From Bacteroidales bacterium (GTDB lineage: Bacteria > Bacteroidota > Bacteroidia > Bacteroidales > F082), in NCBI GenBank assembly GCA_017651645.1, contig JAGCCO010000012.1, positions 1-64,000 of the forward strand: a stretch of 64,000 bases of DNA, read 5' to 3'. Below, one piece after another: positions 1 to 9,411 of this stretch (position 1 is the first letter of the stretch; each line of letters opens with the position of its first letter). The position numbers and the translations under genes are program-made. Below the pieces are notes generated by a model. The model saw only the letters and a list, made by a program, of their open reading frames with translations, ran no database searches and was not told where the DNA came from.

Positions 1-2194
1 TTTTCTGCTTCGACTTCTTTGATGTAGCAGGTGTGCTTGCCAACATCTCGAAGTCCATTTTGTGTTTGAAAAGGTCGACTGCTTTCACGACCACACGCAC
101 CTCGTCGCCCAACTGGATGACTCGCCCCGTGTCTTGCCCGATGACGCGGAAGTTGTCGTCGTCAAGGTAATAATAGTCACCTGGGAGGTCCTCATAGCGC
201 ACCAAGCCCTCGCATTTGTTGCCTTTCAGCTCCACAAACAAGCCCCATTTGCTCACACCTGAGACCAAACCTTCAAACACCTGTCCAATCTTATCTTGCA
301 GATATTCAGCCTGTTTGTATTTGATGGACTGACGTTCCATCTCCTCGGCTTGCTTCTCCATCTCGCTGGCATGGACGCACATTTCCTCGTATTCCTTCTT
401 GTTGACTGAACCTTGACCTTCGATGAGATACCTTTCTATTAATCGGTGCACCATCAAATCGGGATAGCGACGAATGGGCGAAGTGAAATGCGTGTAATAG
501 TCGAAGGCCAAGCCATAATGTCCAATGTTGTCGGTGCTGTAGACAGCCTTGGCCATGGTACGCAGGGCGACGGTCTCAATAAGGTTCTTTTCGCCCTTGC
601 CTTCCACGTCCTTGAAGAGTTTGTTATAGGACTGCACCAAGGTATCGCGGTTACTCAAGTTCATGGTATAGCCCAAACGTGAAATCAACAGCATGAACTT
701 GTTGAGTTTCTCAGGGTTAGGCTCATCGTGAACACGATAAACAAAAGTGTTGTCATGCCATTTGCTTTCCGGTTTGCCGAAAGTCTCAGCCACCGTGCGG
801 TTGGCGAGCAGCATAAAGTCTTCAATGAGTTCATGCGATTCATTCTGCACACGCACGTAGGTGTCGATGGGCTTCTTGTTCTCATCAAGGATGAAGCGCA
901 CCTCTTCCGAATGGAAATTAATGCTACCTGCTTCCATGCGTTTTTCACGAAGTTTGGTGGCCAGATTGTGGAAGGTCAGGATCTCGTCCTTGAAGTCTCC
1001 CTCGCCACCTTCAATCATGGTTTGCACTTCTTCGTATGTATAGCGTCGGCACGACTTGATGATGGTCTTGCCAATCCATTGATTGTATATCTTGGCCTCA
1101 TCATCCATCTCGAAGACCACACTGAAAGTCAGTTTTTCCTCATCGGGACGCAGTGAGCACACATTATTACAAAGCTTCTCGGGCAGCATAGGGATGGTGC
1201 GGTCGACGAGATAGACGGAAGTGCCTCTGTCGAGAGCTTCCTTGTCGATGGCAGAGCCTTTCAGTACATAATGCGACACATCGGCGATATGGACACCTAC
1301 CTCCCAATGGCCGTTCGCCATTTTTTGCAGGCTGATGGCATCGTCGAAGTCCTTAGCATCGGCTGGGTCAATGGTGATGGTGAACACCTTGCGGAAGTCG
1401 CGGCGTTTTTTTATTTCGTCCCTGCTAATGGTGACGGGAATCCTATCAGCTTCTTTTTCAACTTCTTCAGGAAACTCTATCGGATACTCGTGCGCCGCCA
1501 AAATGGACTCCATTTCCACGTCATTCTCACCAGGTTTGCCAAGCACGCGGACGATTTCGCCAAAGGGGTTGCCAGAGCCATCGGGCCAGTCGGTGAGGTG
1601 GACGATGACCTTCATTCCATCCTTGGCACCATTGAGGTCGCCACGCGGGATGAAGATATCGACCGGCATCCAGTCCACATCGGGACGGACGAAGACATAG
1701 CCATGGGATATGGAAAGCACGCCCACAAACTCGGTGTGGCGGCGTTCGAGCACCTCCACGATCTCGCCTTCGGGCTTGCTATTGTTACGCTTGGGGAACA
1801 TGGCCACACGCACGCGGTCGCCATGCAGTGCCTTGTAGGTATCTTGAGCGGCGATGAAAATATCCTCGCCTTCGCAATCGTCGCGCACCACGTAAGCCTT
1901 ACCTGTCGACTTCATTTCAACAGTACCTTCCACATATTTCGTCTTGGGTCCAAATTGTGCCATACCCGCAGGACCCATCACATAACTAAAGGGGCGTTCT
2001 TCCTTAAGTAAGCCTTTGTCCTTTAGATCAATAAGGAGATTATACACTACATCCTTTCCTGCTTGGTCCTTGATACCCATGATCTTACAGACCTGTTTAT
2101 AGTTCTTCGGACGGAAAGGTTGGTCGGCAAAAATGCCCAATATCACGCTGGTGAACGTGCTTAGTTTATTCTCTATTTTTTTCTTTTTTGGCAT
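1..2194 (-). CDS. rnr: Ribonuclease R (3'-5' exoribonuclease), 3' end cut by the window
   Basis: RNase R degrades structured RNA processively from the 3' end and takes part in mRNA turnover and rRNA quality control in the cytoplasm. Translating the minus strand from the ATG at 2194 gives a lysine-rich start, an N-terminal helix-turn-helix-like region, cold-shock-type OB folds, the RNB catalytic domain with the metal-binding stretch DAKDFDDA, and an S1 domain near the left edge (GLVSGVSKWGLFVEL). About 730 codons are visible. A lysine/serine-rich end is just starting at position 1, so probably only a short tail is missing. The start is fixed by the -7 box 21 bases upstream. The family assignment is secure; the C-terminus cannot be seen. 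Confidence 0.95.
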   Translation of the reverse strand, partial: MPKKKKIENKLSTFTSVILGIFADQPFRPKNYKQVCKIMGIKDQAGKDVVYNLLIDLKDKGLLKEERPFSYVMGPAGMAQFGPKTKYVEGTVEMKSTGKAYVVRDDCEGEDIFIAAQDTYKALHGDRVRVAMFPKRNNSKPEGEIVEVLERRHTEFVGVLSISHGYVFVRPDVDWMPVDIFIPRGDLNGAKDGMKVIVHLTDWPDGSGNPFGEIVRVLGKPGENDVEMESILAAHEYPIEFPEEVEKEADRIPVTISRDEIKKRRDFRKVFTITIDPADAKDFDDAISLQKMANGHWEVGVHIADVSHYVLKGSAIDKEALDRGTSVYLVDRTIPMLPEKLCNNVCSLRPDEEKLTFSVVFEMDDEAKIYNQWIGKTIIKSCRRYTYEEVQTMIEGGEGDFKDEILTFHNLATKLREKRMEAGSINFHSEEVRFILDENKKPIDTYVRVQNESHELIEDFMLLANRTVAETFGKPESKWHDNTFVYRVHDEPNPEKLNKFMLLISRLGYTMNLSNRDTLVQSYNKLFKDVEGKGEKNLIETVALRTMAKAVYSTDNIGHYGLAFDYYTHFTSPIRRYPDLMVHRLIERYLIEGQGSVNKKEYEEMCVHASEMEKQAEEMERQSIKYKQAEYLQDKIGQVFEGLVSGVSKWGLFVELKGNKCEGLVRYEDLPGDYYYLDDDNFRVIGQDTGRVIQLGDEVRVVVKAVDLFKHKMDFEMLASTPATSKKSKQK

Positions 2195-2214
2195 AACGAT
2201 TCTGAAATTTTTTG

Positions 2215-2222
2215 CAAAGATA
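2215..2222 (-). promoter_or_regulatory. -7 box of rnr (TATCTTTG)
   Basis: The minus strand reads TATCTTTG, matching the Bacteroidota sigma-ABfr -7 consensus TAnnTTTG. It lies about 20 bases before the rnr ATG. Confidence 0.7.
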
Positions 2223-2279
2223 AATAAATCACCCAATTAGCATGTTGATAATTTTGTTGACAAAATTTTCAAGAATTAA

Positions 2280-2312
2280 TTTGGTCGGTGAAACCAAAAT
2301 GCTATACCTTTG
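2280..2312 (+). promoter_or_regulatory. Promoter of the nrdDG transcript
   Basis: TTTG at 2280-2283 and TACCTTTG at 2305-2312 match the Bacteroidota -33 and -7 elements with 21 bases between them. Transcription would begin right at the 5' edge of the cobalamin aptamer. Confidence 0.75.
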
Positions 2313-2316
2313 CACA

Positions 2317-2476
2317 ACAAGGTTCTTAGGAGAAGATGAAAAGGGAACCCCGTGAAAATCAGGGACTATACCCGTAGCTGTGAGCTCTGAAACATGCCGA
2401 ACACCCCACGCCACTGTCCAACCCATGAGGACGGGAAGGCCGTTCGGAAGGGAGTAAGTCAGAAGACCTGCCTTGT
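2317..2476 (+). promoter_or_regulatory. Cobalamin (B12) riboswitch upstream of nrdDG
   Basis: The region carries the conserved blocks of the AdoCbl aptamer in order: a GGGAACCC-type element followed by GTGAAAATC, then ACTATACCCGTAGCTGTGAG, then the B12 box with GCCACTG, then GGGAAGGC, and finally AGTCAGAAGACCTGCC. The closing stem P1 can be drawn between ACAAGG (2317-2322) and CCTTGT (2471-2476). The remaining 107 bases to the nrdD start (2477-2583) would hold the expression platform. A small GCGTT/AACGC hairpin is visible there but no convincing poly-U terminator, so control at translation is as likely as termination. Known cobalamin riboswitches repress when B12 is plentiful. Confidence 0.93.
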
Positions 2477-2583
2477 GTACGATTGCACTATGGCCCTCGG
2501 GAAGTAGGGAAGTGTGCGGAAATACTAAATCAAGACATATTCTGCGTTTTAATAACGCAATAAACTGAAAACGAGCACATTAT

Positions 2584-4695
2584 ATGAGCAACGGAGGATT
2601 GTACATTACCAAAAGAGACGGCAAACTAGAAGCCTTCTCTATTGAAAAAATCAAAGTGGCCATCAGCAAGGCCTTTCTCGCTTCAGGATTCTATGCCACC
2701 GATGAAGACCTCAACGGCATCTTGAGCCGCGTCCGAGTGACCAACGGCATCACCGTCGAGGAAATCCAAAACCAAGTGGAAACCGCATTAATGGCCGAGC
2801 AGTATTACACTGTAGCCAAAAACTACATCCTGTACCGCCAAAAGCACACCGAAGACCGCGAAATCCGCGAGAAAATCGACTTCCTGAGCAACTACGTCAA
2901 CGCCTCGAATGCCGCCACTGGCTCGAAGTACGACGCCAACGCCAATGTGGAGAAGAAAAACATTGCCACATTAATCGGTGAATTGCCCAAATCGAGCTTC
3001 ATCCGCATCAACCGCCGCCTGCTGACGGACCGCATCAAGGAAGTGTTTGGCAAGGAACTCGCCGACCGTTACCTCTATTTGCTCAACAACCACTTCATCT
3101 ACAAGAACGACGAGACCAGTTTGGCCAACTACTGCGCCTCCATCACCATGTATCCTTGGCTTAACGAAGGTACGGCTTCCATCGGCGGCAACAGCACCGC
3201 CCCCACCAAACTTCGTTCCTTCTGCGGAGGCTTTATTAATATGGTGTTCATGGTCTCGTCGCAATTGTCGGGTGCCTGCGCCACGCCTGAGTTTTTGATG
3301 TACATGAACTACTTCATCGCCAAGGACTACGGCCAAGACTATTACAAACGCGCCGATGAGGTGGTCGACTTCTCATTGAAACCGCGCACCATCGACAAAG
3401 TCATCACCGACTGCTTCCAACAGATTGTCTATTCCTTGAACCAACCTGCGGGCGCAAGAAATTACCAATCGGTGTTCTGGAACATCGCTTACTACGACCG
3501 CTATTATTTTGAGTCATTGTTCGGCAACTTCTATTTCCCCGACGGCTCCAAACCCGATTGGGAGTCACTGAGCTGGCTCCAGAAACGCTTCATGAAGTGG
3601 TTCAATGCCGAGCGTCTGAGAAGTGTGCTCACCTTCCCGGTGGAAACGATGGCCTTGCTCTCGAAAGACGGCGACGTCATCGACCAGGAATGGGGCGACT
3701 TCACCGCCGAGATGTATGCCGAAGGCCACTCGTTCTTTACCTACCTCAGCGACAACGCCGACTCGCTCTCCTCGTGCTGCCGTCTGCGCAACGAAATCCA
3801 GGACAACGGCTTCAGCTACACCCTTGGTGCCGGTGGCGTCTCTACTGGTTCCAAGAGCGTGCTGACCATCAACCTAAACCGCTGCATCCAGTATGCCGCC
3901 CGCAATAACATGCACTACCTCACCTTCCTTGAGGAAATCGTCGACCTCTGCCACAAGGTGCAGATTTGTTACAACGAGAACTTGAAAGAGTTGCAGAAGA
4001 AAGGCATGTTGCCTTTGTTTGATGCAGGCTACATTAATTTGGGTCGCCAATACCTTACCATCGGCGTGAATGGTCTCGTGGAAGCCGCCGAATTCTTGAA
4101 AATCAAGATTTCGGACAACCCTGATTACGAGAAGTTTGTGCAAGACGTGTTGGGTCTCATCGAGCGTTACAACAAGAAGTACTACTCGAAGAAGGACGGC
4201 CTGATGTTCAACTGCGAAATGATTCCTGCCGAGAACGTAGGCGTGAAACATGCCAAATGGGACAAAGAAGACGGCTACGAGGTGCACCGCGACTGTTACA
4301 ACAGCTATTTCTACATCGTGGAAGACCCCAACACCAATGTTTTGGACAAGTTCCGTCTCCACGGTGAGAAGTATATCAAGCACCTCACTGGTGGCTCGGC
4401 CTTGCACTGCAACCTTGAGGAACACTTGACCAAAGAGCAGTACCGCCAGCTGCTGCGCGTGGCCGCCCGCGAAGGCTGCAACTACTTTACTTTCAATATC
4501 CCGAACACGATTTGCAACGACTGCGGCCACATCGACAAGCGTTACCTGAAGGAATGCCCCGAGTGCCACAGCCACAACATCGACTACCTGACCCGCATCA
4601 TCGGTTACTTGAAGCGCGTCAGCAATTTCAGCGAGCCACGCCAAGAGGAAGCCGCCCGCCGTCACTATGGAAAAATGGAGATGGACCGATGCTAA
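2584..4695 (+). CDS. nrdD: Anaerobic (class III) ribonucleoside-triphosphate reductase
   Basis: NrdD reduces ribonucleoside triphosphates to deoxyribonucleotides using an oxygen-sensitive glycyl radical. The 703-residue protein starts with an ATP-cone domain (YITKRDGKLEAF near residue 7) for allosteric control, followed by the radical barrel. The C-terminus carries a four-cysteine zinc site (CNDCG ... CPEC, about residues 645-662) and the glycyl-radical loop TRIIGYLKRV with the radical glycine near residue 674. Length and motifs are normal for the family. It overlaps the next gene, nrdG, by 7 bases, so the two are translationally coupled. The cobalamin riboswitch upstream implies that this B12-independent enzyme is switched on when B12 is scarce. 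Confidence 0.97.
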   Translation: MSNGGLYITKRDGKLEAFSIEKIKVAISKAFLASGFYATDEDLNGILSRVRVTNGITVEEIQNQVETALMAEQYYTVAKNYILYRQKHTEDREIREKIDFLSNYVNASNAATGSKYDANANVEKKNIATLIGELPKSSFIRINRRLLTDRIKEVFGKELADRYLYLLNNHFIYKNDETSLANYCASITMYPWLNEGTASIGGNSTAPTKLRSFCGGFINMVFMVSSQLSGACATPEFLMYMNYFIAKDYGQDYYKRADEVVDFSLKPRTIDKVITDCFQQIVYSLNQPAGARNYQSVFWNIAYYDRYYFESLFGNFYFPDGSKPDWESLSWLQKRFMKWFNAERLRSVLTFPVETMALLSKDGDVIDQEWGDFTAEMYAEGHSFFTYLSDNADSLSSCCRLRNEIQDNGFSYTLGAGGVSTGSKSVLTINLNRCIQYAARNNMHYLTFLEEIVDLCHKVQICYNENLKELQKKGMLPLFDAGYINLGRQYLTIGVNGLVEAAEFLKIKISDNPDYEKFVQDVLGLIERYNKKYYSKKDGLMFNCEMIPAENVGVKHAKWDKEDGYEVHRDCYNSYFYIVEDPNTNVLDKFRLHGEKYIKHLTGGSALHCNLEEHLTKEQYRQLLRVAAREGCNYFTFNIPNTICNDCGHIDKRYLKECPECHSHNIDYLTRIIGYLKRVSNFSEPRQEEAARRHYGKMEMDRC

Positions 4696-5189
4696 AATAC
4701 GCCAATTTTGATATCGTCTTTCAGGAAGTTCCTGAAGAAGTGACCCTTGCCATTAATATTTCCAACTGTCCCAACCAATGTCCTGGTTGCCACAGCAAGT
4801 ATTTGTGGGAAAACAAAGGCAACCCATTAGACACCAAGGAATTGTTTCGTCTTGTAGAACAATACAAGACGGGCATTACCTGTGTTTGCTTCATGGGTGG
4901 CGACAACGAACCCGAATCGGTGGCTCAATTAGCCCATCAAGTGAAAAAGGACTATGGAATCAAAGTGGCGTGGTATTCTGGCAAAAACGAGTTGCCGCAA
5001 AATGTCTCCACCGACCATTTCGACTACATCAAAGTGGGACGTTATGTGGCCGAACTTGGCGCCTTGGACAGCGCGACCACCAACCAACGCATGATGAAAC
5101 GCCTGGCCGACGGCCGCGTGAAGGACATCACGGAATGGTTCCGAAAGAACAAGAAGGTGGTTGAGGTAGAAAAAAATCCGGCAGAGTAA
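4689..5189 (+). CDS. nrdG: Anaerobic ribonucleotide reductase activating protein (radical SAM)
   Basis: NrdG uses a 4Fe-4S cluster and S-adenosylmethionine to install the glycyl radical on NrdD. The 166-residue protein has the radical SAM cysteine triad C27-x3-C31-x2-C34 (CPNQCPGC), a Gly-Gly-Asp motif (FMGGDNEPE) in the position expected for SAM binding, and the short length typical of NrdG. I chose the ATG at 4689, which overlaps the nrdD stop. The frame stays open upstream to 4512, but that part lies inside nrdD and has no family resemblance. A terminator hairpin begins within the last codons. Confidence 0.95.
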   Translation: MLKYANFDIVFQEVPEEVTLAINISNCPNQCPGCHSKYLWENKGNPLDTKELFRLVEQYKTGITCVCFMGGDNEPESVAQLAHQVKKDYGIKVAWYSGKNELPQNVSTDHFDYIKVGRYVAELGALDSATTNQRMMKRLADGRVKDITEWFRKNKKVVEVEKNPAE

Positions 5190-5205
5190 ACTGTCGGATT
5201 TTTTT
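5171..5205 (+). terminator. Intrinsic terminator of nrdDG
   Basis: AATCCGGCAG and CTGTCGGATT form a 10-bp stem (one G-U pair) with a 6-base loop holding the nrdG stop, followed by seven T residues in total. Confidence 0.85.
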
Positions 5206-5222
5206 GGACTAATAAAAACGGT

Positions 5223-5246
5223 AGAGACGGTGTGCACACCGTCTCT
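5223..5246. repeat. Perfect 24-bp palindrome between convergent nrdG and proS
   Basis: The half-site AGAGACGGTGTG is followed directly by its exact reverse complement, giving a perfect 24-base palindrome. A weaker relative with the same outer arm but a different core (CGATTAATCG) lies at 37541-37567. Both sit in intergenic gaps next to gene ends. A bidirectional terminator or a dispersed repetitive palindrome are the main options. Confidence 0.8.
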
Positions 5247-5253
5247 ATGTGTA

Positions 5254-6981
5254 TTAATCCTCAGGCGTCAAAGCCGCAATCATCTCAGCGATCTTGGCCT
5301 TCACCTCGGCAACGACATTGTCGGGGTTGAGGTCAGCCTTGAAGCTCTTGTCGCGGCTGGCAAACTCGATAGCATTGCGTTCCAGCGTCTTCGGACTTAC
5401 CACGATGCGCAACGGCACACCAAGCAGGTCGGCATCGGAGAACATCACGCCTGCGCTGATGTTACGGTCATCATAGATGACTTCCACGCCTGCCTTCTTC
5501 AGGTCTTCGTAGAGCTTGTCGGCCACACGGCGCACGTTTTCGTCTGCGACACGCAAAGCACACACCTGAACTTGCCAAGGGGCGATGGTGATGGGCCAAA
5601 TCGGACCATAGTCGTCGTGGCTCACCTCGCAGACCGAGGCAATCAAACGACCCACACCGATGCCGTAGCAGCCCATGATGGGATATTTCAGTGTGTTGTC
5701 ACTATCGAGGTACTGCATGTTCATAGACTCGGTGTATTTCGTGCCGAGTTGGAAGATATTACCCACTTCGATGCCACGGCTGATGGTGATGCTGTGCTTG
5801 CCGCACACGGGGCAGATGCCGCCAGCGGTGGCCTTGGCCACACTGTCGTACTTCACCTCACCAAGGTCGCGGGCCATGTTCATGCCCTTGTAGTGGTAGT
5901 TCTCTTTGTTGGCACCCGCCACGAAGCTGTTCAAGGTCTTCAGCGACTCATCGTAGACCACGGTGATGCCTTCCGGCAAGTCTTTGGGGCCGATGAAGCC
6001 AGGGCAGATACCCATTTCAGGAGTGACAGTGGCGGCATGCACCTCGGCGCAAAGCAAGTTGCGCAGCTTGGTCTCATTCACCTCGAGGTCGCCGCGCAGG
6101 AAGACGATGACCAACGAGTCATCCATGTTGCGCTGATAGAGCACGGCCTTGCAAGATTGCAGCGGTGACTTGTGCAGGAAGTTGCACACCTCTTCGATAG
6201 TCTTCTGGTCAGGGGTGTAGACCTCTTCCAAAGGCTCGATGGGGTATTCCTCGTTGTGGACGATGCAGTCGGCGGCCTCGCTGTTGGAGCGGTAGCCGCA
6301 TTCGGGGCAGATGACGATGGTGTCTTCGCCGATGTCAGTGAGCAACATAAACTCATGCGAGATGCGGCCACCCATCATGCCCGAGTCGGACTTCACGGCC
6401 ACGACTTGTGGCACGCCAGCTCTGGCAAAAATGCGGTCGTAAGCATGGTAAGCCTTGGCGTAGTATTGTTCCAAGTCCTCTTGCGAGGTGTGGAAGCTGT
6501 AGGCATCCTTCATCGTGAACTCACGGGTACGAATCAAGCCGCCACGTGAACGGGGTTCATCGCGGAACTTGGTCTGAATCTGATAGATCATGAAGGGATA
6601 CTGCGTGTAGCTCTTCGCAGCGTCGCGGGCCAGCTGCACGGCGGCCTCTTCGTGGGTCATACCCAACACCATATCGATACCATTACGGTCCTTGAAGCGG
6701 AGCAGCTCCGAGCCAATGCTCGTGTAACGTCCCGACTCTTGCCATAACGTTCCCGGCATGACGACGGGGAACATGACTTCCTGTCCGTCAATGCGGTCCA
6801 TTTCTTCGCGGATGATGTTTTCTATTTTCTTCGCGATGCGTTTGGCTGGCATGAAGAAGGAAAACAATCCAGTTCCCACTGACTTGATATAGCCACCGCG
6901 CACCATCAGCGCCTGACTGTCGAACACGCAGTCGGCCGGTGCCTTCTTGAAACGCTCGCCTAATAATGTTGCAACTTTCAT
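5254..6981 (-). CDS. proS: Prolyl-tRNA synthetase, bacterial type with editing-domain insertion
   Basis: ProRS charges tRNA-Pro with proline in the cytoplasm. The 575-residue product has class II motif 2 (FRDEPRSRGGLIRTREFTMKD, residues about 143-163), a long middle insertion between motifs 2 and 3 as in bacterial-type ProRS with the INS editing domain, and the C-terminal anticodon-binding domain (IAPWQVQV onward). The frame is open to 7020, but the start at 6981 (MKVATLLGERF) is preferred: the -7 box TACCTTTG covers 7018-7025, so an earlier start would lie upstream of or at the transcription start. A GGAAAAAAGGAA stretch precedes 6981. From memory, many Bacteroides carry the archaeal/eukaryal-type ProRS instead, so the type here is worth noting. 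Confidence 0.95.
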   Translation of the reverse strand: MKVATLLGERFKKAPADCVFDSQALMVRGGYIKSVGTGLFSFFMPAKRIAKKIENIIREEMDRIDGQEVMFPVVMPGTLWQESGRYTSIGSELLRFKDRNGIDMVLGMTHEEAAVQLARDAAKSYTQYPFMIYQIQTKFRDEPRSRGGLIRTREFTMKDAYSFHTSQEDLEQYYAKAYHAYDRIFARAGVPQVVAVKSDSGMMGGRISHEFMLLTDIGEDTIVICPECGYRSNSEAADCIVHNEEYPIEPLEEVYTPDQKTIEEVCNFLHKSPLQSCKAVLYQRNMDDSLVIVFLRGDLEVNETKLRNLLCAEVHAATVTPEMGICPGFIGPKDLPEGITVVYDESLKTLNSFVAGANKENYHYKGMNMARDLGEVKYDSVAKATAGGICPVCGKHSITISRGIEVGNIFQLGTKYTESMNMQYLDSDNTLKYPIMGCYGIGVGRLIASVCEVSHDDYGPIWPITIAPWQVQVCALRVADENVRRVADKLYEDLKKAGVEVIYDDRNISAGVMFSDADLLGVPLRIVVSPKTLERNAIEFASRDKSFKADLNPDNVVAEVKAKIAEMIAALTPED

Positions 6982-7017
6982 ATCTGGTTTCCTTTTTTCC
7001 TTGATTATTTTGGGCTG

Positions 7018-7025
7018 CAAAGGTA
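7018..7025 (-). promoter_or_regulatory. -7 box of proS (TACCTTTG)
   Basis: The minus strand reads TACCTTTG 36 bases before the proS ATG, between the topA stop and proS. It gives proS its own promoter and rules out the upstream start. Confidence 0.7.
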
Positions 7026-7037
7026 CAAATTAAAGTC

Positions 7038-9359
7038 TTACTTTTTCTTCACCACTTTCTTCTTCGGTGCATTTTTCGGGTCTTCCACGATGGCCATGCA
7101 CTGTTCGTACGTCAAAGCGGAAGGTTCAGTGCCTTTCGGAATCTTGAAATTGCTCTTCTTATAAGTGATGTAAGGTCCGAAGCGGCCGTTCAGCACACGT
7201 AAGTCGGGGTCTTGATCGAAGGTACGGATGATGTTGTCCAAGTCCTTCTGTCGTTTCTCGTTGATGATCTCGACGGCACGGTCGTATTCCACCAAAGCGG
7301 GGTTATCTGTCTTGGCAAGACTGTAGAATTTGTTGTCGTGACGGATATACGGCCCGAAACGGCCCACGGCCACCGTGATTTCCTTGCCTTCAAACTCGCC
7401 AAGGATACGCGGGAAGTCGAAGAGTTTCAGCACCTCTTCCAAAGTCACACTTTCGATGCTCATGTCCTTCTTCAGACCGGCAAAACGGGGCTTTTCGTCC
7501 GACTCGGTGTCGCCAATCTGCGCCACTGGACCGAAACGGCCTACTTTCACATAGACCTTCTTACCCGTAGCAGGGTCGATGCCCAGCATTTTTTCGCCGC
7601 TGAACTTGCCTGAATTCTCGGTAGTTGAGACAATCTGATTATGGAAGCCCTTGTAGAAATCCTTAATCATGGCGTTCCATTGACGCTTGCCTTCCGCAAT
7701 CTTGTCGAACTCTTTCTCCACATTGGCGGTGAAGTTATAGTCGATGATGCTCTCGAAGTATTGGAGCAAGAACTTGTTCACCAATACACCGATGTCGGTA
7801 GGCAACAGCTTTCCCTTCTCAGTACCATAATTCTCTTTACCCATCTTATCGGTTATCTTATTGTTTTTCAATGTGATAATCTTGAAAGATTGGGGCTCGC
7901 CTTTCACATCGCCTTTGATGACGTATTCACGTTTCTGGATGGTGGAAATGGTGGGTGCGTAGGTGGAGGGACGGCCTATGCCGAGTTCTTCCAACTTCTT
8001 CACGAGACTGGCTTCGGTGTAGCGCAATGGATGGCGCGTATAGCGTTGCTGGGCTTCCATCTTCTCCATGTCGAGGGCAGTACCCACTTCGATGGGCGGC
8101 AAGATGACAGCGGCATCTTCGGTACGGTCGTCGTCATAACTCTCCATGTAAACCTTCAAAAAACCGTCGAAGAGAATGACTTCGCCCGTGGCGACAAACT
8201 GCTTGTCATTGGTGGAGATGCCGATGTTCACGTTGGTGCGTTCCATCTGTGCATCGGCCATCTGCGAGGCGATGGTGCGCTTCCAGATGAGTTCGTAGAG
8301 CTTGCGCTCATCGGCAGTGCCTTTGATGGTATGCTGGTCAAGATAAGTCGGACGGATGGCCTCGTGAGCCTCTTGTGCGCCTTTGGTCTTGGTTTGGTAT
8401 TGGCGGGTCTTCACATATTCGGCACCGTAGTTCTCCGTGATTTCTTTCTTGGCCATGCCGAGAGCGAGCTTCGAGAGGTTGACGGAGTCGGTACGCATAT
8501 AGGTGATTTTACCGGATTCGTAGAGCTGTTGCGCAATGCGCATAGTGTTGGCGACCGAAAAGCCAAGCTTGCGGGCGGCTTCTTGTTGCAGTGTCGAGGT
8601 AGTGAACGGCGGCGCGGGATAACGTGCGGCGGGTTTCTTCTCGATGGAATCCACCTTATAGCCTGCGTTGACACATGATTCCAAGAACTTGCGGGTCTCT
8701 TCTTCCGTATCGAAACGGTGTGGCAACTCTGCAAGCAAGTTGTACTCCTGTCCGTCTTTCATAAAGGTGAACTGTGCCGTAATGCGGTAAGCGCTGGTCT
8801 GCACGAAGTTCTTGATTTCTTCTTCGCGTTCGACGATGAGGCGCACAGCCACCGACTGCACACGGCCTGCCGACAGCGAGGGCTTCACCTTCTTCCATAA
8901 CAGGGGCGACAGTTCATAACCAACAAGACGGTCGAGCACGCGACGGGCCTGTTGGGCAGCCACAAGACCCATATCGATGTCGCGCGGGTTCTCGATGGCA
9001 TCGAGGATGGCTGTCTTGGTGATTTCGTGGAAGACGATACGCTTGGTGTCTTTCTTCTTCAAGTCAAGCGCCTCGTAGAGATGCCATGAGATGGATTCTC
9101 CTTCGCGGTCCTCATCGGATGCGAGCCACACCGTGTCGGCGGCTTTCGAGAGTTTCTTCAGTTCAGCTACCAAGGCTTTTTTGTCGTCCGAAATCTCGTA
9201 TTCAGGTTCAAAGTCTTTCTCTATGTTGACACTTAAGGTATTCTTGTTCAAGTCGCGCACATGTCCGTAACTCGACTTCACCGTGTACTCCTTGCCCAAA
9301 AAACCTTCGATGGTCTTGGCCTTGGCCGGTGACTCCACGATAACTAAATTCTTTGCCAT
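7038..9359 (-). CDS. topA: DNA topoisomerase I (type IA)
   Basis: TopA relaxes negative supercoils by cutting one DNA strand. The 773-residue protein shows the TOPRIM domain (VIVESPAKAKTIE at the start, acidic SDEDREGE at residues 81-88), the SLSAGRVQSVA motif (about 161-171) and the catalytic tyrosine Y287 in ITYMRTDSVNLS. The C-terminus has repeated GRFGPYI-type modules, as in other Bacteroidota TopA, and ends in a lysine tail. I see no four-cysteine zinc fingers in that part. It is followed at short distance by proS, which has its own promoter. Confidence 0.97.
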   Translation of the reverse strand: MAKNLVIVESPAKAKTIEGFLGKEYTVKSSYGHVRDLNKNTLSVNIEKDFEPEYEISDDKKALVAELKKLSKAADTVWLASDEDREGESISWHLYEALDLKKKDTKRIVFHEITKTAILDAIENPRDIDMGLVAAQQARRVLDRLVGYELSPLLWKKVKPSLSAGRVQSVAVRLIVEREEEIKNFVQTSAYRITAQFTFMKDGQEYNLLAELPHRFDTEEETRKFLESCVNAGYKVDSIEKKPAARYPAPPFTTSTLQQEAARKLGFSVANTMRIAQQLYESGKITYMRTDSVNLSKLALGMAKKEITENYGAEYVKTRQYQTKTKGAQEAHEAIRPTYLDQHTIKGTADERKLYELIWKRTIASQMADAQMERTNVNIGISTNDKQFVATGEVILFDGFLKVYMESYDDDRTEDAAVILPPIEVGTALDMEKMEAQQRYTRHPLRYTEASLVKKLEELGIGRPSTYAPTISTIQKREYVIKGDVKGEPQSFKIITLKNNKITDKMGKENYGTEKGKLLPTDIGVLVNKFLLQYFESIIDYNFTANVEKEFDKIAEGKRQWNAMIKDFYKGFHNQIVSTTENSGKFSGEKMLGIDPATGKKVYVKVGRFGPVAQIGDTESDEKPRFAGLKKDMSIESVTLEEVLKLFDFPRILGEFEGKEITVAVGRFGPYIRHDNKFYSLAKTDNPALVEYDRAVEIINEKRQKDLDNIIRTFDQDPDLRVLNGRFGPYITYKKSNFKIPKGTEPSALTYEQCMAIVEDPKNAPKKKVVKKK

Positions 9360-9411
9360 AGTCTCCTTATTTTTCGCTGAGGCCGCTTCTGCAACCCCGT
9401 TTTTTCGCGTG

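Noticed and set aside
3874..4665. Long minus-strand frame opposite nrdD (and similar long frames opposite topA, susC, the RND pump and others)
   Set aside because: They are antisense shadows of strongly coding genes, with no start context, no domains and an implausible amino acid composition.
4512..4688. Upstream extension of nrdG to 4512
   Set aside because: It lies wholly inside nrdD in another frame and has no resemblance to NrdG; the ATG at 4689 overlapping the nrdD stop fits the family length.
6982..7020. Earlier proS start at 7020
   Set aside because: It would coincide with the -7 box at 7018-7025, upstream of the transcription start.
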